DNA of 64,000 nucleotides from Flavobacteriales bacterium (GCA_020635695.1 JACJZH010000003.1:1-64000); one strand, 5' to 3'; counted from the first letter of the stretch, positions 1 through 7,775 are shown. The notes: a model not told the origin generated them from the sequence alone. Translations and numbers: made by a program.

Positions 1-10
1 GCAGGCGGCC

Positions 11-343
11 TTAGCGCACCAACGTGAAGGCGACATCGCTCCATGGCCCGCGGCCCGTGGAACCAATGGCCCGTACGCGGAACCAATGCTCCCTGGCACT
101 GGCGAGCCCTTTCACCACCAAGCGGATGCGGGTCGTCTCGCCGACCTGTACCCAAGCCTCGGTCTGGTCCGGCGATACGGCGTTGTGCTCCACTACGTAG
201 AGCGCGGCACCGCGTGTGGTGGCCCAGTCCAGCCGGGCCTCTCCCGCGTGCTCGCTGATGCGGGCGCGCAGCTTCTGGGGCATGGCCGGCTCTTCCTCCG
301 AGCGGCTTGTGCGCCGTACAAAGAATCCGGCGCTCAGGATCAA
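11..343 (-). pseudogene. C-terminal remnant of a fibronectin type III protein
   Basis: The reading frame encodes a single fibronectin type III-like domain: the pattern W...G..YVVEHN...TEAWVQVGETT...GL.....HWFRVRAIG..GRGPWSD is typical of the last domain of a Bacteroidota family of roughly 200 residues. The segment beginning ILSAGFFVRR resembles the linker that precedes this domain in those proteins. The N-terminal half is missing: the frame opens only at a TTG at 343, and the DNA immediately upstream encodes a different protein in another frame. The first ATG is at 283 and would give 90 residues. I read it as a truncated copy; translation from 283 cannot be excluded. Confidence 0.6.
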
Positions 344-344
344 T

Positions 345-638
345 TCCCGGTCGCTTGGCCTCGATGATCACGCCCACGGGGCTCTCGGCGTCCTTGCCGG
401 TGTGTATCACCAGGTCGTTGCGGCCCTTGGTGTTGATGTAGTGGGCTGGCGCAAAGCCGCTCTCCTTCAGGAACTGGCTGACGAGGTTCTTGTGGTACTC
501 CTCGCTCTCACCCGCCTTGGCATGGTCCAGCATGCCGATGAGCGCTGCCTTGAACCCCTCGATGGCCTTGCGTTCGGGCTTCTGTTTGAGGAAGGCCTTG
601 TTGAGGGCTTTGCGGGGTCCTATGGTCTGATGGCGCAT
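345..638 (-). pseudogene. N-terminal fragment of an Eco57I-like DNA methylase/restriction protein
   Basis: From the ATG at 638 the minus strand encodes about 97 residues that look like the start of large type IIG/Eco57I-like restriction-methylases (DUF7149-like N terminus): RKALNKAFLKQKPERKAIEGF, then SEEYHKNLVSQFLKESGF, HYINTKGRNDLVIHTGKDA and SPVGVIIEAKRP. The similarity stops abruptly right after EAKRP, around 350, where the DNA switches to the fibronectin-type fragment in a different frame. A full-length member would be near 1000 residues with an N6-adenine methylase domain; none of that is present. It is a gene remnant created by recombination or deletion, or an assembly join. Confidence 0.6.
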
Positions 639-846
639 GGATGGGTGGTTGGCGCTGGGAAACCGCCATGTTCCCTTCGGGGGTGAAAGTAGGCAAGGCG
701 AAAATCGGGTGAAAGGGCGCCGGTGTGCCGTGTCCGGAGCTCAACACCATGACGCAAGGGCGATCGCTGATCAAGGATCAACCGGGCATCAGGTCCTGTT
801 GAACGGGCTGGATGACGCCGCTCAGAAACGCCTGGGACGCGCACGC

Positions 847-854
847 TATTTTTG
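847..854 (+). promoter_or_regulatory. -7 promoter box of the Rrf2 gene
   Basis: TATTTTTG matches the Bacteroidota -7 consensus TAnnTTTG exactly and ends 13 bases before the ATG at 868, giving a very short leader. No convincing -33 TTG is seen at the expected spacing. Confidence 0.45.
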
Positions 855-867
855 CCGACATCCTACC

Positions 868-1302
868 ATGTTCTCCAAAGCGTGCGAGTACGGCATCAGG
901 GCCGCCATGTGCATTGCCGCCTGCGGGCGCAATGGCGAACGCCTGGGCCTGAAGGAAGTGGCCGAACGCACCGGGTCACCGGAGGCCTTCACGGCCAAGG
1001 TGGTGCGTAAACTGGTGGAAGGCGGGTTGATCGATTCCCAGCGCGGCCCGCATGGTGGCTTCCTGATCACGCCCGAGCAGGCGAGGAAGATCCGCATCAG
1101 CCGCATCGTGGACCTGATCGACGGCGATGCGGTATACCGGGGGTGCGGCCTGGGCTTGGAGGATTGCGATGCACGCAGACCGTGCCCGCTGCACGACCAG
1201 TTCGCCAAGGTGCGGGCCGACCTGAGGCGTATGCTGGAAGGCACCACCCTGCATGATGTGGTCGATGGCGTTCCCTTGGAAAAGATCATCCTGAAGCGCT
1301 GA
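868..1302 (+). CDS. Rrf2-family Fe-S transcription regulator (NsrR/IscR-like)
   Basis: A 144-residue Rrf2 regulator. The N-terminal winged helix-turn-helix opens MFSKACEYGIRA and contains the conserved recognition wing SQRGPHGGF near residue 60. Three cysteines, C93, C100 and C106 in the arrangement CX6CX5C followed by PLHDQF, are the expected ligands of a [2Fe-2S] or [4Fe-4S] cluster. Family members of this type (IscR, NsrR, RsrR) sense iron-sulfur status, NO or redox state. The ATG at 868 was chosen over an in-frame upstream extension because the family normally begins MFSK and a -7 box lies just before it. It sits directly upstream of an operon with NO-detoxifying genes, and the palindrome GGACA-N4-TGTCC recurs at nearby promoters, so it is the likely regulator of that set (inference). 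Confidence 0.9.
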   Translation: MFSKACEYGIRAAMCIAACGRNGERLGLKEVAERTGSPEAFTAKVVRKLVEGGLIDSQRGPHGGFLITPEQARKIRISRIVDLIDGDAVYRGCGLGLEDCDARRPCPLHDQFAKVRADLRRMLEGTTLHDVVDGVPLEKIILKR

Positions 1303-1348
1303 GGTCAGCGGCTCGTGGATCGCGATCCACTGGCCGCCCCTTATTTGT

Positions 1349-1362
1349 GGACATTATTGTCC
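1349..1362. promoter_or_regulatory. Operator palindrome upstream of the oxidase operon
   Basis: GGACATTATTGTCC is a 14-base perfect inverted repeat (GGACA-N4-TGTCC). The same motif occurs at 6575, 21973 and 28487, each time between genes and near a start. Here it covers TTG at 1357-1359, which is 21 bases upstream of the -7 box at 1381, so a bound protein would overlap the -33 element. The regulator is inferred to be the adjacent Rrf2 protein; a CRP/FNR-type protein is the main alternative. Confidence 0.65.
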
Positions 1363-1380
1363 TCTTTTCTCATTTATGGA

Positions 1381-1388
1381 TACTTTTG
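1381..1388 (+). promoter_or_regulatory. -7 promoter box of the cbb3-like operon
   Basis: TACTTTTG matches TAnnTTTG, with TTG 21 bases upstream inside the operator. The expected transcript start near 1393-1395 supports translation from the ATG at 1435 rather than the more upstream in-frame start at 1315. Confidence 0.6.
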
Positions 1389-1434
1389 TCCCGTTCCCGG
1401 CATCAAGACCTTCCTCAGACCGGCCTACGCCAAC

Positions 1435-3144
1435 ATGCACGAGCGTTCATTCCGCGCACGGCCCATTGCCCTGGCGGCAACAGTACTGGGCCTCACTCCA
1501 TCACTGCTCGCACAGGACCCCACCACCAATTGGGCCGTCAGCCCCGGCGTGGTGGGCACCTTCGTACTGCTGGGCCTTGTGCTGCTGACGGCAGCACTGA
1601 TCATTGGGGCGCGGGTGGACCGTTTGATACGTACCCTGCGCAGCCGGGGTAAGGAACAGGGTGCCCTGGCCCGGGTGGATGATCGCGGTCTTGTGAGCAA
1701 TTACACCCACGAGCCGGACAACCCCTTGGTGGATGCGAAGAAGTCCGAGACCATGGTCCTGGAAGCACAGCCCGGGTTGCGCCGGCTGATCACCTGGTAC
1801 CTGGGCTGTGCCGTGGGCTGGCTGGTGATCGGCACCTTGATCGGCCAGTACGTGGGCATGAAGTTCGTGTGGCCTGACATGGATGCGCAGGCCTGGCTCT
1901 CGTTCGGGCGCTTGCGTCCAGTGCATACCAACACCGTGTTCTGGGGCTGGGCCTCGCTGGCCATGATCGGCCTGGGCTACTTCGTGGTGGCGCGCACCTC
2001 GGCCGCGCCGGTCCCCAGCCTGCGCAGGGGGTGGCATGCCTTGGGCTGGATGAACCTGGGCATCCTCTCGGGTGACCTGTTCCTGATGGCCGGCATCAAC
2101 AACGGAGGTGGCGAGTACCGCGAGTACATCTGGCCTGCCGTACTTCCTTTCGCCTGGGGACTCTTCCTCACCTTCCGGAACTTCTACGGCACGGTGAAGC
2201 GCCGCACCATCGGCGAGATCTACATCAGCAACTGGTACATCCTGGCCGCCTTGGTATGGACCCTTGTGCTGGTGACCATCGGCTACCTGCCCTGGTACCA
2301 GAACGGACTGGGTGAGACCGTGATCCAGGGTTACTACATGCACCAGGGCGTGGGCATGTGGTTCATGACCTTCACGCTGGGTCTCCTCTACTACTACCTG
2401 CCTTCGGCCTTCAACCGGCCCATCTATTCCTACAGCCTGGGTGTGCTGGCCTTCTGGACCCAGATGCTCTTCTACACCATGATCGGTACGCACCACTTCG
2501 TGTTCGCACCGCTGCCGTGGTGGTTGCAAACGGTGGCCATCGTGTTCAGCGCGGGCATGTTCATTCCGGTAGTGGCCGGCACCACGAACTTCCTGATGAC
2601 CATGCGCGGCAGCTGGTCGGCCATCGGGCGCAGCTACGTGCTGCCCTTCTTCCTGGTGGCGGTGGTCTTCTACTTCGTGGGCAGCACGCAGGGGAGTTTC
2701 CAGGCGTTCCGCTTCACGAACCACCTCTGGCATTTCACCGATTTCAACGTGGCACACTCGCACATGACGATGTACGGCATCATCACGTTCGCATTGTGGG
2801 CCTGCATGTACGCCATCTTGCCTCGGCTTACCGGCCGGGAGCCCTCCCAGCTGTTGGTGGGCGCCCATTTCTGGCTGGCCTTCATCGGGCTGTTCGCGTA
2901 CATGATCTCCCTGATGGCCGGCGGCACCTTCAAGGGCCTGCTCTGGCTGGAAGGCCGTCCCTTCATCGATTCGGTCGCGGGCCTGCGACCCCATTGGATC
3001 TGGCGGGCCATCGGAGGCTCGTTGATGTTCATCGCTCACCTGCTCTTCGCCTGGAATTTCTTCACCATGGTACGCCGGCCCGTGGCCAACACGGGCGCCG
3101 CCCCTGCGGATGCCCCGACGAACGTGGTCCCATCGATCTCCTGA
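1435..3144 (+). CDS. cbb3-like heme-copper oxidase subunit I (CcoN-like)
   Basis: A 569-residue polytopic protein of the C-type heme-copper superfamily. A signal-like segment (residues 10-27) and one extra helix (about 37-58) precede a 12-helix core from about residue 118. Candidate ligands are visible: H164 in RPVHTN for low-spin heme, H303 in YMHQGVG and H353-H354 in GTHH for the copper, and H441/H443 in AHSH for the hemes. Y347, six residues before the His pair, matches the cross-linked tyrosine of CcoN. The FeB glutamate of cNOR is absent, because the residue at H303+4 is Gly. The conserved Glu of cbb3 oxidases in the motif before the last hemes appears as Q419 (GSTQGSF). By residues it is an oxidase; by context (NO-type operator, truncated haemoglobin, RIC) it could serve under NO or reduce NO. 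It heads an overlapping seven-gene operon. Confidence 0.85.
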   Translation: MHERSFRARPIALAATVLGLTPSLLAQDPTTNWAVSPGVVGTFVLLGLVLLTAALIIGARVDRLIRTLRSRGKEQGALARVDDRGLVSNYTHEPDNPLVDAKKSETMVLEAQPGLRRLITWYLGCAVGWLVIGTLIGQYVGMKFVWPDMDAQAWLSFGRLRPVHTNTVFWGWASLAMIGLGYFVVARTSAAPVPSLRRGWHALGWMNLGILSGDLFLMAGINNGGGEYREYIWPAVLPFAWGLFLTFRNFYGTVKRRTIGEIYISNWYILAALVWTLVLVTIGYLPWYQNGLGETVIQGYYMHQGVGMWFMTFTLGLLYYYLPSAFNRPIYSYSLGVLAFWTQMLFYTMIGTHHFVFAPLPWWLQTVAIVFSAGMFIPVVAGTTNFLMTMRGSWSAIGRSYVLPFFLVAVVFYFVGSTQGSFQAFRFTNHLWHFTDFNVAHSHMTMYGIITFALWACMYAILPRLTGREPSQLLVGAHFWLAFIGLFAYMISLMAGGTFKGLLWLEGRPFIDSVAGLRPHWIWRAIGGSLMFIAHLLFAWNFFTMVRRPVANTGAAPADAPTNVVPSIS

Positions 3145-3148
3145 AGTC

Positions 3149-4162
3149 ATGCTCAACTTCCACAAGGACCATCAGAACCTGGTCAACGTCGCACTCCTGG
3201 TCTTCGTGCTCCTGAGCATGGGCGTGGCGGTGATCCCGGCCAATGAACTGGCTTCGAGCAACGCGCCCTTGCCCACCATGGTGCCCTTGACGCCGAGCGA
3301 GCGCCGGGGACTGGAGGTATACGTATCGGAAGGCTGCGCGGCCTGCCACACCCAGCAGGTGCGCAACATCGAAATGGACAAGGTGTGGGGCGATCGGCCG
3401 AGCATCCCCAGTGACTATCACTATAGTAAGCAGCGTCTTGACGTCTGGCGTCAATCACCTTCGCTGTTGGGCAGCGAGCGCACCGGTCCTGACCTGACCA
3501 ACATCGGTAAGCGGCAGCCCGGCGTGCAATGGCATCTCCTGCACTTGTACGACCCGCGCATGGTGGTGCAGGGGTCGATCATGCCCCGCTATACCTGGCT
3601 GTTCGAGGAAACGGCCACGCCTGAGGCGGATGCCGTGGTAGTGCCGGTGCCCAAGGACCGGTTGCGGGACAGCAGCCTGGTGGTGGTGGCCGATCAACGG
3701 GCACAGGATCTGGTGGCCTACCTGTTGACCTTGAAGCAGGCCGACATGCCTGGTGCAGGTGAACCGGTGTTCCTTCCATCACCTGGCCGACGCGCCGACA
3801 CGAAGGAGGATGCCGCTGGTAGTGACCTACCGGATGGCGGTGCGCTCTATGTTCAGACCTGTTCGGCATGCCACGGTGCCGAAGCGACAGGATTGCCCGG
3901 CGCCTTTCCGGCGCTGGCCGGCAGCCCGGTGGTGAACGACCAGGATCCCACGCTCATGCTCACGATCATCCTGGGTGGCTATGATGCTCGGCCGGAATTC
4001 GGCGTGATGCCACCACAGGCCACCCAGCTCACGGACACGGAGATCGCCGCCATCGCCACCCATGTCCGGAGCAACTTCGGGAATGATGCCCCGGCAACGG
4101 ACCCCGATGCGGTGAAGGCCGTGCGCAGCACCGTGGCCCCCGAAACCGCATTGATGCCATGA
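3149..4162 (+). CDS. Dihaem cytochrome c, CcoO-CcoP-like fusion
   Basis: A 337-residue membrane-anchored cytochrome. One N-terminal helix (about 12-30) is followed by a CcoO-like domain: C63AAC66H67 with TQQVR, then SERTGPDLTNIG and an axial Met in SIMPRYTWLF near residue 145. After a linker, a second class I cytochrome domain has C238SAC241H242 and a candidate Met ligand in GVMPP. Classical cbb3 oxidases use CcoO (one heme) plus CcoP (two hemes) as separate chains; this single dihaem chain replaces both in the cluster. It starts four bases after subunit I and overlaps the next gene by four bases (ATGA). It is expected to carry electrons from periplasmic cytochromes to the subunit I active site. 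Confidence 0.85.
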   Translation: MLNFHKDHQNLVNVALLVFVLLSMGVAVIPANELASSNAPLPTMVPLTPSERRGLEVYVSEGCAACHTQQVRNIEMDKVWGDRPSIPSDYHYSKQRLDVWRQSPSLLGSERTGPDLTNIGKRQPGVQWHLLHLYDPRMVVQGSIMPRYTWLFEETATPEADAVVVPVPKDRLRDSSLVVVADQRAQDLVAYLLTLKQADMPGAGEPVFLPSPGRRADTKEDAAGSDLPDGGALYVQTCSACHGAEATGLPGAFPALAGSPVVNDQDPTLMLTIILGGYDARPEFGVMPPQATQLTDTEIAAIATHVRSNFGNDAPATDPDAVKAVRSTVAPETALMP

Positions 4163-4437
4163 AGCGGTCCGCCCTGTTCATGGTGTTGGTGGTGACTGCG
4201 TACACCGGCATGGCCTGTGATGTGTGCCAGAAGAACCAGCCAGCCCCCCTGCGCGGCATCACCCACGGCACAGGTCCGCAGAACCAGTGGGACCTGCCCA
4301 TCGTCGTTGCCGCTGGGATCATCGTAGCCTTGACCCTGGCGCTGGCCTTGCGCATGTTGCTGAAGCCCGGAGAACGGGACCCGGAGCACATCAAACGCAT
4401 CATCCTCAAAGACCCGCCCGTCCCCCATGGAGCCTGA
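4159..4437 (+). CDS. Small membrane protein with an N-terminal CDVC motif
   Basis: A 92-residue protein translationally coupled to the dihaem cytochrome (ATGA overlap). A hydrophobic leader ends in GMAC, so C20 could be a lipidated cysteine. C20 and C23 also form a CXXC that might bind a metal or heme-copper assembly cofactor. The segment LRGITHGTGPQNQWD follows, then one transmembrane helix (about residues 49-68) and a charged cytoplasmic tail. I recognise no named family. Its place between oxidase subunits and an Ig-like membrane protein suggests a small subunit or assembly factor of this oxidase (inference). Confidence 0.7.
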   Translation: MKRSALFMVLVVTAYTGMACDVCQKNQPAPLRGITHGTGPQNQWDLPIVVAAGIIVALTLALALRMLLKPGERDPEHIKRIILKDPPVPHGA

Positions 4438-4840
4438 ACGCCTCGTACGCCTGTTCATCGACAACGATCGGGAGCCTTTTGCGGAGTTCGAACCACCTGT
4501 GCGATTCGTCCTGGACACCACAAGGCTGCCGGATGGACCGCACACCCTGCGGATCGTGGCACGATCCACGAGCGGGGTGGAAGGTATCCGGAGTGTACCC
4601 TTCGAGGTGCGCAACGGGCCGGACATCGCCGTGGTGGGATTGGATGAGGGCGACGTGGTGGACGGCCGCATGCCCATCACCATCAACGCCTACGGCAGCG
4701 AGCGGGCCGACAAGTTCCTGGTGACCGGCTCGGAGACCCCCAAGGGTATTCCCGCCTGGGTGTGGGCCCTGCTCATCGCCTTCATCGGCTTCTCGCTCTT
4801 CTACTTCATCCAGTACTGGCACGGCCCTATCGCAACATGA
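4427..4840 (+). CDS. Ig-like domain protein with C-terminal membrane anchor
   Basis: A 137-residue protein whose first about 105 residues look like a beta-sandwich domain (FVLDTTRLPDGPHTLRIVA, then VPFEVRNGP), followed by a single C-terminal helix (GIPAWVWALLIAFIGFSLFY). There is no cleavable signal, so the topology of the domain is unclear. It overlaps the preceding gene by 11 bases and the following haemoglobin gene by four, placing it firmly in the oxidase operon. The DGxHTLRI pattern is common in periplasmic domains of cytochrome-associated proteins. No specific function can be assigned. Confidence 0.65.
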   Translation: MEPERLVRLFIDNDREPFAEFEPPVRFVLDTTRLPDGPHTLRIVARSTSGVEGIRSVPFEVRNGPDIAVVGLDEGDVVDGRMPITINAYGSERADKFLVTGSETPKGIPAWVWALLIAFIGFSLFYFIQYWHGPIAT

Positions 4841-5238
4841 ATCCCGCAGCGCGTACCGACATCCAGGACCGCGAACACATCGTACTCCTGGTGGACACCT
4901 TCTACGATAAGGTCCGCGTAGATGTAGTGCTGGGCGGTGTGTTCAACGGCGTGATCGGCGATCGCTGGCCGGAGCACCTGGAAAAGATGTACCGGTTCTG
5001 GGCCACGGTACTGATCAATGAAGGTTCCTATTCCGGCGCTCCTGTGCGCCCCCATCTGGACATGCCGATCGGCGGCCAGCATTTCCAACGCTGGCTGGAG
5101 CTCTTCCATGGCACCGTGGACGATCTGTTCCAAGGCCCGGTGGCCGATCTGGCCAAACGCAATGCCGACAGGATGGCGGAGATGTTCCAGGAACGCATCA
5201 ACAGGTATCGGGAACGGCCGACCCAACACATCCAATGA
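4837..5238 (+). CDS. Group III truncated haemoglobin
   Basis: A 133-residue globin of the truncated haemoglobin III family. Seen features: DIQDREHIVLLVDTFYDKV with Tyr at the B10 position (Y23), the WPEHLEKMYRFW stretch, and HFQRWLELF containing the probable proximal histidine H82. Group III trHbs are linked to NO or peroxynitrite protection in several bacteria. The ATG at 4837 overlaps the previous stop and removes an implausible extension. Its position inside an operon preceded by the GGACA-N4-TGTCC operator fits a role in handling NO at low oxygen. The exact reaction is not shown by the sequence. Confidence 0.9.
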   Translation: MNPAARTDIQDREHIVLLVDTFYDKVRVDVVLGGVFNGVIGDRWPEHLEKMYRFWATVLINEGSYSGAPVRPHLDMPIGGQHFQRWLELFHGTVDDLFQGPVADLAKRNADRMAEMFQERINRYRERPTQHIQ

Positions 5239-6116
5239 CGAATACGGAACTATTGGAAGTGAAAGGTCCAGGACCGGACTGGGACGAACTGCAGTCACCA
5301 CCTGCCGAAGCGCTGGCAACACCGGACCACCTGGAAGGGCAGGACGACCTGGACCTGCACAAGGCACAGGGTCACCTGCTGCTGGCGCTCATGGGCAAAC
5401 GGGTGCTCCGGCCGGGCGGAATGGAACTTACCCGCTGCATGATCGAAGCCCTGGCGGTCGGGCCTGAGGACCAGGTAGTGGAACTTGCACCGGGGCTGGG
5501 CACCACCGCAGCCCTTGCCCTGGCCTGCATGCCGCTTACCTATACCGGTGTGGACCATGACCCGCGGATGGTTGACCAGTTGAGAGCACGCCTTGAAGGA
5601 CCCGGCCGGCGATTCCTCTTGGGCCATGCCGCGCACACCGGATTGCCTGGTTCTTCCGTGGACAAGGTCTATGGCGAGGCCATGCTCACCATGCATGCCG
5701 ACCACCGCAAGCGCGAGATCATCCGCGAGGCGTACCGCATCCTGAAGCCCGGTGGTTCGTACGCCATACACGAACTGGGCCTGACCCCACCCGCGATCAC
5801 GGCCACGGACAAGGCCACGATCCATCGCGAGCTGGCCCAGGCCATCCGCGTGAACGCAAGACCCCTCACTGCTGCCGAATGGGAGGAACTGCTCGTGCAG
5901 GAGGGATTCCGGGTCCGCTGGCAACATGCCGCCGCCATGCGCCTCCTGGAACCGGGCCGCATGATCGCGGACGAAGGCTTGTTGCGCACATTGCGCATAG
6001 CCTGGAACATCGTCCGTCTGCCAGCGGCACGGGGCCGCATCCTGACCATGCGGCGCGTTTTCCGTAAGCATCGGAAGCACATCAATGCCGTGGCCTTCAT
6101 CGCCGTGAAGGCATGA
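5235..6116 (+). CDS. Class I SAM-dependent methyltransferase
   Basis: A 293-residue protein. The Rossmann methyltransferase core has motif I VVELAPGLGTTAALAL, an acidic strand-2 end in YTGVDHD, and the strand-4/5 region RILKPGGSYAIHEL. A 50-residue N-terminal extension and a C-terminal region (IVRLPAARGRILTMRRVFRKH) lie outside the core. It overlaps the truncated haemoglobin gene and the next gene by four bases each. Similar UbiE-like methyltransferases are often found beside NO-stress genes in Bacteroidota, but the substrate is unknown. Confidence 0.75.
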   Translation: MTNTELLEVKGPGPDWDELQSPPAEALATPDHLEGQDDLDLHKAQGHLLLALMGKRVLRPGGMELTRCMIEALAVGPEDQVVELAPGLGTTAALALACMPLTYTGVDHDPRMVDQLRARLEGPGRRFLLGHAAHTGLPGSSVDKVYGEAMLTMHADHRKREIIREAYRILKPGGSYAIHELGLTPPAITATDKATIHRELAQAIRVNARPLTAAEWEELLVQEGFRVRWQHAAAMRLLEPGRMIADEGLLRTLRIAWNIVRLPAARGRILTMRRVFRKHRKHINAVAFIAVKA

Positions 6117-6556
6117 GCATCGTCCGCCATCCCATCGCGCTCGTCTGCGTTTTCGTGTGGGTGGGCTTCGTGTGCGCCATCAGCTTCATGGAGGCTTGGT
6201 TGAAGTTCCGGGCAGAAGGGGTGACACTACCCATAGGTCTTGGCATTGGCCGGTTGGTATTCCAGGCACTGAACCGGGTGGAATGGGTACTGGCCGCAGC
6301 CGTGGCCGCGGATCTGTTGTGGCATCGCAAAGCAGGGCCATCGCAATGGCTGGTACTGGTCCCTATCCTGATCCTCTTGATCCAGACCAAATGGCTGCTT
6401 CCCGTGCTGGACGAGCGCGCCCTGCTTACGATCCACGGTCAGGACCCTGGTCCGTCACAGCTGCATGTGTACTATGTCACAGGTGAAGTGCTGAAGGTCT
6501 CCTCCTTGGTCGTTCTCGGAGTCCGGCTCTTCTCCCCCATGCCCGCGAAAGGGTGA
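6113..6556 (+). CDS. Four-helix membrane protein, last gene of the oxidase operon
   Basis: A 147-residue integral membrane protein with hydrophobic segments near residues 5-27, 40-65, 80-103 and 120-140. Features seen are ISFMEAWLKFRA, LPIGLGIGRLVFQALNRVEW and a conserved-looking Glu and Asp near helix ends. It overlaps the methyltransferase by four bases (ATGA). I recognise the general look of a conserved Bacteroidota hypothetical family but cannot name it. Being co-transcribed with the oxidase and trHb genes is the only functional clue. Confidence 0.6.
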   Translation: MSIVRHPIALVCVFVWVGFVCAISFMEAWLKFRAEGVTLPIGLGIGRLVFQALNRVEWVLAAAVAADLLWHRKAGPSQWLVLVPILILLIQTKWLLPVLDERALLTIHGQDPGPSQLHVYYVTGEVLKVSSLVVLGVRLFSPMPAKG

Positions 6557-6574
6557 CCGGCATCATGTATTTAC

Positions 6575-6588
6575 GGACATTTTAGTCC
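6575..6588. promoter_or_regulatory. Operator palindrome upstream of RIC
   Basis: GGACATTTTAGTCC is the second GGACA-N4-TGTCC-type site (one base off in the right arm, AGTCC). It lies 32 bases before the RIC start and directly upstream of a -7-like box TATCTTCG at 6590-6597. A protein bound here would lie in or next to the promoter spacer. Confidence 0.6.
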
Positions 6589-6619
6589 TTATCTTCGGCA
6601 TTCAATAGGGAACCGCATC

Positions 6620-7360
6620 ATGGCCAGTGATCTTGACCCCCAACGCACCATCGGCTCCATCGTGGCCGATGACTACCGCACGGCCGCCGTCTTCAACGCC
6701 CACGGCATCGACTTTTGCTGCAAGGGCGGCCGCACCATTGCTGAAGTGTGCCGGACCAAGGCCATTGATCCACGCACTTTGGAGGCGGAGCTCCATCAGG
6801 CAGTCTCACGTGAAGGTGGTGCGAGTGATGATGTCAGGCACTGGCCGCTGGCCCGGTTGATCGAGCATATCGAGCGCGTGCATCACCGCTACGTGGAGAG
6901 CCGCACCGTGACCCTTCTACAATTCCTGGACAAGCTCTGCAAGGTCCACGGGGACCGGCATCCGGAGCTATTCACCATCCGGGAGGAATTCCAGGCCTGT
7001 GCAGGGGCCATGGCCGCCCACATGAAGAAGGAGGAGTTGGTCCTGTTCCCCTACATCAACCAATTGGAGAAGGCCGCACAGCATGGCACCGCACCACCCA
7101 CCCCGCATTTCGGCACGGTGGAGAACCCCATTGCGATGATGGAGCACGAGCACGATGCCGAGGGCGAACGGTTCCGCCGGATCGCGGAACTGAGCAGTGA
7201 CTACACCAACCCGCCCGATGGCTGTACCACCTATGGCACCGCATACGCCATGCTGCGCGAGTTCGAGGAGGACCTTCACCGGCACATTCACCTGGAGAAC
7301 AACATCCTTTTCCCGAGGGCCAAGGCCCTGGAACAGGAACTGCGCCATGCCACCGCTTGA
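6620..7360 (+). CDS. ric: Iron-sulfur cluster repair di-iron protein (RIC/ScdA/YtfE)
   Basis: A 246-residue protein with the RIC architecture. The N-terminal ScdA_N domain has RTIGSIVADDYRTAAVF and HGIDFCCKGG (C33-C34). A hemerythrin-type four-helix domain follows, with candidate iron ligands in HIERVHHRYV, AHMKKEEL, EHEHDAEG and LHRHIHLENNILFP. RIC proteins restore iron-sulfur clusters damaged by NO or peroxide. It has its own operator and -7-like box, and its last bases overlap a second hemerythrin gene. Being expressed under the same operator as the oxidase operon is the strongest sign that the motif marks NO stress. Confidence 0.92.
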   Translation: MASDLDPQRTIGSIVADDYRTAAVFNAHGIDFCCKGGRTIAEVCRTKAIDPRTLEAELHQAVSREGGASDDVRHWPLARLIEHIERVHHRYVESRTVTLLQFLDKLCKVHGDRHPELFTIREEFQACAGAMAAHMKKEELVLFPYINQLEKAAQHGTAPPTPHFGTVENPIAMMEHEHDAEGERFRRIAELSSDYTNPPDGCTTYGTAYAMLREFEEDLHRHIHLENNILFPRAKALEQELRHATA

Positions 7361-7775
7361 GCGACACGCCCTCCTAAGACCGGTGAGCCGTGAGCACCAT
7401 GAGGGGCTCCTGTTCTGCTGGCAGGTCCGCCAGGCTCTGGCGCAGGCCTTGGATCCGATGGCACAGATGCGGATCGGATCGGAGTTCTATCACCGGCATC
7501 TGCTTCCGCACTTCGGCATCGAAGAGGAGGCCGTATTTCCTGTGCTCGGAGCGAAGGACCCTTTGGTGGAACGAGCGATACGCGAGCACCGCAGGCTTAC
7601 GCACCTGTTCCTGAACACCGACGATCCCATCTACGCCTTGTCACGGATCGGTGTCGAATTGGAAGCGCATATCCGATTCGAGGAACGGGTGCTTTTCCAG
7701 CGCGTTCAGGAAGTGGCCAGCGAAGCCCAATTGGAGTGGATCGACCGATTGCACGGGCTGATGAAGGACGAGTGA
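7347..7775 (+). CDS. Hemerythrin HHE-domain protein
   Basis: A 142-residue single hemerythrin-like domain. Candidate di-iron ligands are H17/H18, H55 with E59/E60 (LLPHFGIEEEAVFP), H81 and H108 with E112/E113 (EAHIRFEERVLF). It overlaps RIC by 14 bases and should be co-transcribed with it. The ATG at 7347 was chosen because the domain begins immediately and the upstream in-frame part is a shadow of RIC. Its partner or ligand (O2, NO or iron) cannot be read from the sequence. Confidence 0.85.
   Translation: MPPLERHALLRPVSREHHEGLLFCWQVRQALAQALDPMAQMRIGSEFYHRHLLPHFGIEEEAVFPVLGAKDPLVERAIREHRRLTHLFLNTDDPIYALSRIGVELEAHIRFEERVLFQRVQEVASEAQLEWIDRLHGLMKDE

Noticed and set aside
1435..3144. Calling subunit I a cNOR-type NorB
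   Set aside because: The glutamate expected four residues after the helix VI histidine is Gly, and the cbb3-type tyrosine (Y347) is present. The sequence supports a cbb3-like oxidase; the NO link is contextual only.
1501..3165. Long open frame of 554 codons antisense to the oxidase gene
   Set aside because: It mirrors the codon structure of the conserved plus-strand oxidase, has a low-complexity composition rich in His, Gln and Glu, and resembles no family. High GC content keeps antisense frames open.
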